NCBI GenBank assembly: GCA_913040765.1
Contig: CAJWIA010000044.1
Coordinates: 1 to 9,377 of the forward strand
DNA length: 9,377 nucleotides
From: an uncultured Anaerolineales bacterium
GTDB lineage: Bacteria; Chloroflexota; Anaerolineae; Anaerolineales; UBA11657
Direction of reading: 5' to 3'
The notes under the pieces are model-generated. The model had not been told where the DNA came from. It did no database searches and was given only the letters and a program-made list of their open reading frames with translations. Made by a program: the position numbers and the translations under genes. The stretch's first letter is position 1. Each line of letters starts with the position of its first letter. Of the stretch, positions 6,551 through 9,377 are shown in pieces.

Positions 6551-8317
6551 TTACCCAGACAAATTCTGTAATTCCTCTTGACTACGCAATTGCAAGTCAT
6601 ACAGATTACGATAAGCTCCTTTGTTTTCCAGCAATTCTTCGTGCGTACCACGTTCGATGATACTACCACTGTCCAATACTATGATCTGATCTGCCGCTTT
6701 CAGAGTTAGCAAACGATGAGCAATGATAAATGTAGTACGGCCGTGCATCAGCAAGCGTAATGCCTGTTGAATTTGATACTCAGTTTCAGTATCTACACTA
6801 CTAGTGGAATCATCCAACAAAAGAATTGCTGGATTTCTTAGAAGAGCACGCGCTATAGCGACACGCTGTTTTTGACCACCACTCAAAGACACACCTCTCT
6901 CACCAACACGAGTATCATATCCATCCTGAAATTTCAATATAAACTCATGAGCATTTGCCGCCTTCGCTACATCCACGATTTCTGCATCACTAGCATCCTC
7001 AACACCATAGGCAATATTTTCTCTGATCGTAGTACTAAACAGAAAAATATCTTGCATGACTGCACCAACGTGTTTGCGTAAATCATATAAACTCACATCA
7101 TTGATGTTCACTTCATCGATTAAGATGCGACCATAGGTGGCATTGTATAAACGTGGTATCAGATTGATAATGGTTGATTTTCCCGATCCTGTAGGGCCTA
7201 CAAGAGCCACTGTCTGACCCGCGGGAACATTAAAGCTAATATCACTCACGATATTTTGGCCAGAGCGATAACCAAAATAAACCTTATCAAAGATGACAGC
7301 TCCACTGACATTTTCCAGTTTAGATCTTCCAGATCTTTCTGTCTCCTCCCCATCGGCATCTATTATGCTAAATACTCTAGTGGCACTTGCTCCCGCTGTA
7401 GCCGCTAAATTTACTAGGAATCCTAGTCGTTGGGATGGACCATTCAGCATCAAAACATACCAAACCATCGCAAATAGACTGCCCACTGATACGGCTCCTG
7501 CAATTGTCTGGGGTCCACCAAACCACAGCAGAATAAATACACTAGTAGCCAACGCAAAACCAAACAATGGCCAATAAGTTCCCCACTCCAAAATACCCTT
7601 ATATCGTTTTCTAAACCAAGACTCATTTTCACGCTCGAAAGTTTCAAACTCATGTGTTTCTCTTGCGAACGATTTCACAACAGCGATCCCAGTTATACTT
7701 TCTTGCATTCTAGTAGAAAGAATACCCATTTGTTCCTGTACCGCTTTAAACAGCGGTCTCACTCGTCCAGCAAATTGAACGCTTAATACAAGCACTAACA
7801 ATATTGGTCCGATTGAAAGTAATGCCAAATATGAGCTTTCATAAAACATAGCTATACAAACCCCAAAAGAAAGGATGACCACGGAGACTAAATCCATAAG
7901 CCCCATCCCAACAAATCTTTCAGTCTCGGCAGTGTCACTCGTCGCTCTACTCATCAAATCACCAGTATGTGCTACATCATGAAACGATATAGGCACTAAT
8001 TGAATAGCATCAAAAAAATCTTTGCGTAAATCATAGGCGACCCGATACGTAAGCCACTCTCCACAATAGCGTTGGCTGAATGCTGCCACGCCACGCACAA
8101 TAGCAATGAGCAATATTAAAGCAGCCGACCTAATCACAGAATCCATATTACCCGCTGCAATGCCTTGATCTATAGCATTCTTTACTATCTGTGGTAACAA
8201 CAGATTAATCAGCGATGCAGCTATCATCGCTCCATATCCAGTGAAAACGTAGCGCTTGTATCCGGACAAATATCCAATCAGTCGTAAGTACACATTCTTG
8301 TTCTTGTTAGACATCAT
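6551..8317 (-). CDS. ABC exporter half-transporter, degenerate-Walker B subunit of a heterodimer
   Basis: This is the first gene of the exporter pair, 588 residues from the ATG at 8317. Six membrane helices lie in about residues 20-310, followed by an ATPase with Walker A GPTGSGKST (374-382), Q-loop Gln422, canonical LSGGQ (478-482), Walker B AILLLDD and switch His534. The usual catalytic Glu after Walker B is Asp503. In the heterodimer, this Walker B and the partner's LSMGQ would form the weak site, while this LSGGQ and the partner's Glu561 form the hydrolysing site. The frame stays open to a TTG at 8410, adding 31 residues, but that addition does not resemble the family, which normally begins close to the first helix, so I prefer the first ATG; a second ATG follows at 8314. 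No strong Shine-Dalgarno is present. The substrate is unknown. Confidence 0.92.
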   Translation of the reverse strand: MMSNKNKNVYLRLIGYLSGYKRYVFTGYGAMIAASLINLLLPQIVKNAIDQGIAAGNMDSVIRSAALILLIAIVRGVAAFSQRYCGEWLTYRVAYDLRKDFFDAIQLVPISFHDVAHTGDLMSRATSDTAETERFVGMGLMDLVSVVILSFGVCIAMFYESSYLALLSIGPILLVLVLSVQFAGRVRPLFKAVQEQMGILSTRMQESITGIAVVKSFARETHEFETFERENESWFRKRYKGILEWGTYWPLFGFALATSVFILLWFGGPQTIAGAVSVGSLFAMVWYVLMLNGPSQRLGFLVNLAATAGASATRVFSIIDADGEETERSGRSKLENVSGAVIFDKVYFGYRSGQNIVSDISFNVPAGQTVALVGPTGSGKSTIINLIPRLYNATYGRILIDEVNINDVSLYDLRKHVGAVMQDIFLFSTTIRENIAYGVEDASDAEIVDVAKAANAHEFILKFQDGYDTRVGERGVSLSGGQKQRVAIARALLRNPAILLLDDSTSSVDTETEYQIQQALRLLMHGRTTFIIAHRLLTLKAADQIIVLDSGSIIERGTHEELLENKGAYRNLYDLQLRSQEELQNLSG

Positions 8318-8612
8318 AAAATAATCACTAGTAAACTTGTAATATCGGCTGATTATTATGTGGGATTCACCCCAGCCAAGATTGATAACTACTAATTTCT
8401 TACGCGGCAACTAATCGCAGTATTAAGATAGCACCAACATTGTAAAAGTATATATGATTTGACAGCAAAGTACATCTTTAAAACGTAAATCTGATTTCAT
8501 GATCAACATATTCACCGATTTTTAGTGCTAATATTGGTTCATATACTAACAGAATATTGGTAGTGTCCATGTTACAATCTTACTTTATTGAACTTTGCAA
8601 TGTACATATTTA
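8318..8612. promoter_or_regulatory. Divergent promoter region, exporter operon and metH
   Basis: These 295 bases must hold both the leftward promoter of the exporter pair and the rightward promoter of metH. I find no gene, riboswitch-like conserved core or strong hairpin. Scattered elements exist: a consensus TTGACA on + (8459-8464) without a -10, TACAAT on + (8573-8578) without a -35, and TATACT on minus (8447-8452). None makes a convincing pair. In particular, I see no cobalamin-riboswitch B12-box and no clear SAM-riboswitch pattern, although metH genes often carry such leaders. Confidence 0.5.
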
Positions 8613-9377
8613 ATGAAGCGTAAACAAAGATTAGCAGCCCTCCATGCAGCACTAAAAGACCGTATATTGGTACTAGATGGTGCTATGGGTACTATGATTC
8701 AATCCTTACGTCTTTCAGAAACAGATTACAGAGGTAAACAATTTGCAGACTTTCATAAGGACCTGAAAGGTAACAATGACTTGCTCTCAATCACACAGCC
8801 TCATTTAATCAAGGACATTCACACTTCTTACCTTGAAGCCGGCGCGGATATTATTGAAACCAATACATTTAATGCCACTCGAACTTCTATGTCTGATTAT
8901 GAATTGGAGGACTTTGCTTGCGAGATAAACCGTCAAGCTGGAAAGATAGCGCGGCAAGCTGCAGACGAAATTACTACAACGACTCCTGACAAACCAAGGT
9001 TTGTAGCTGGTGTGATAGGTCCGACCACTAGGGGGGCTTGTACAGTGCACGATGTAAACGATTTAGCTGCTCGCAACATTACATTTGATGCGCTAGTGGA
9101 CGATTATCAGGAGTCGATTATTGCACTACTTGATGTAGATATAGACATTCTACTTATTGAAACAGTTTTCGACACACTAAATGCAAAAGCAGCGATTTTT
9201 GCTGCAAAATCTGCGTTCGATATTGTAGATTATGAACTACCGATCATGATTTCTGGAACAATACCAGGTAAAGACGGCAGGACATTAACCGGACAAACAG
9301 TGGAAGCCTTTTACAATTCAGTTATACATGCTAATCCTATCTCCATAGGATTGAATTGTGCACTTGGAGCAGACGCG
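8613..9377 (+). CDS. metH: Cobalamin-dependent methionine synthase MetH (partial, N-terminal domain)
   Basis: MetH transfers a methyl group from methyltetrahydrofolate through cobalamin to homocysteine, making methionine in the cytoplasm. The 255 residues visible belong to the homocysteine-binding barrel; the folate, cobalamin and activation domains would follow to the right. The sequence follows E. coli MetH closely from memory: [14 protein letters not shown] (17-30), DLKGNNDLL (50-58), [27 protein letters not shown] (182-194), [15 protein letters not shown] and GLNCALG. Cys249 in the last motif matches the first zinc ligand (E. coli Cys247); the paired Cys ligands lie beyond the window. ATG 8613 gives an N-terminus of typical length, but no Shine-Dalgarno precedes it. 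The loop after GPT ([12 protein letters not shown], 139-150) differs from the E. coli NRTAS version. BhmT or MmuM proteins share the fold but not this close match. Confidence 0.95.
   Translation, partial: MKRKQRLAALHAALKDRILVLDGAMGTMIQSLRLSETDYRGKQFADFHKDLKGNNDLLSITQPHLIKDIHTSYLEAGADIIETNTFNATRTSMSDYELEDFACEINRQAGKIARQAADEITTTTPDKPRFVAGVIGPTTRGACTVHDVNDLAARNITFDALVDDYQESIIALLDVDIDILLIETVFDTLNAKAAIFAAKSAFDIVDYELPIMISGTIPGKDGRTLTGQTVEAFYNSVIHANPISIGLNCALGADA

Noticed and set aside
8318..8410. Extension of the first exporter gene to an upstream TTG at 8410 (31 more residues)
   Set aside because: The added residues do not resemble family N-termini, TTG is a weak start and no Shine-Dalgarno precedes it. 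The ATG at 8317 gives a normal length.
8459..8487. Perfect TTGACA on the + strand upstream of metH
   Set aside because: No -10-like sequence lies 15-19 bases downstream, so it is probably a chance hexamer in AT-rich DNA.
8805..9050. 81-codon minus-strand frame opposite metH
   Set aside because: The + strand encodes a clear MetH domain here; the antisense frame has no recognisable features.
1..9377. CRISPR arrays, tRNA or rRNA genes, insertion sequences, phage genes
   Set aside because: I saw no regularly spaced repeats beyond the 26-bp duplication, no cloverleaf or conserved rRNA stretches, and no transposase or integrase motifs.

Overview
The window looks like a piece of a Chloroflexota genome, possibly the SAR202/Dehalococcoidia side. 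The main clue is the lipoprotein stalk of the solute-binding protein: a V/E/K heptad-like string directly after the lipobox cysteine, a style I associate with Chloroflexota ABC binding proteins. A tungsten/molybdenum aldehyde oxidoreductase, a B12-dependent methionine synthase and an AT-rich genome fit that placement but do not prove it. There is no rRNA or other marker, so the taxonomy is inference.

Layout, left to right. (1) 1-169 (-): N-terminus of a DppB/OppB-type permease running off the left edge. (2) 441-2117 (-): family 5 solute-binding lipoprotein with a strong ribosome binding site. These two are one peptide/nickel-type ABC importer, in the order binding protein then permease, separated by 271 bases that hold a possible hairpin and a candidate second promoter. 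(3) 2118-2511: non-coding, with a perfect 26-bp tandem duplication and an inverted repeat. (4) 2512-4227 (-): aldehyde ferredoxin oxidoreductase family enzyme, apparently a single-gene unit. (5) 4228-4571: candidate promoter for that gene, a 10-bp-arm inverted repeat, and on the opposite strand a possible 41-residue membrane peptide with a near-perfect Shine-Dalgarno sequence. (6) 4572-6500 and 6551-8317 (-): two half-transporter ABC exporters, 50 bases apart, whose motifs are degenerate in complementary ways, the mark of a heterodimeric exporter. (7) 8318-8612: divergent intergenic region. (8) 8613-9377 (+): N-terminal homocysteine-binding domain of MetH, running off the right edge.

The pieces are mostly independent units (importer, oxidoreductase, exporter, methionine synthase), and no pathway visibly joins them. 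The window is largely ordinary. The best candidate for something undescribed is the 4395-4606 stretch on the + strand, where a hairpin, a seven-codon leader with its own Shine-Dalgarno, an alternative anti-Shine-Dalgarno pairing and a small membrane ORF occur together. This arrangement resembles translational attenuation but is unproven.
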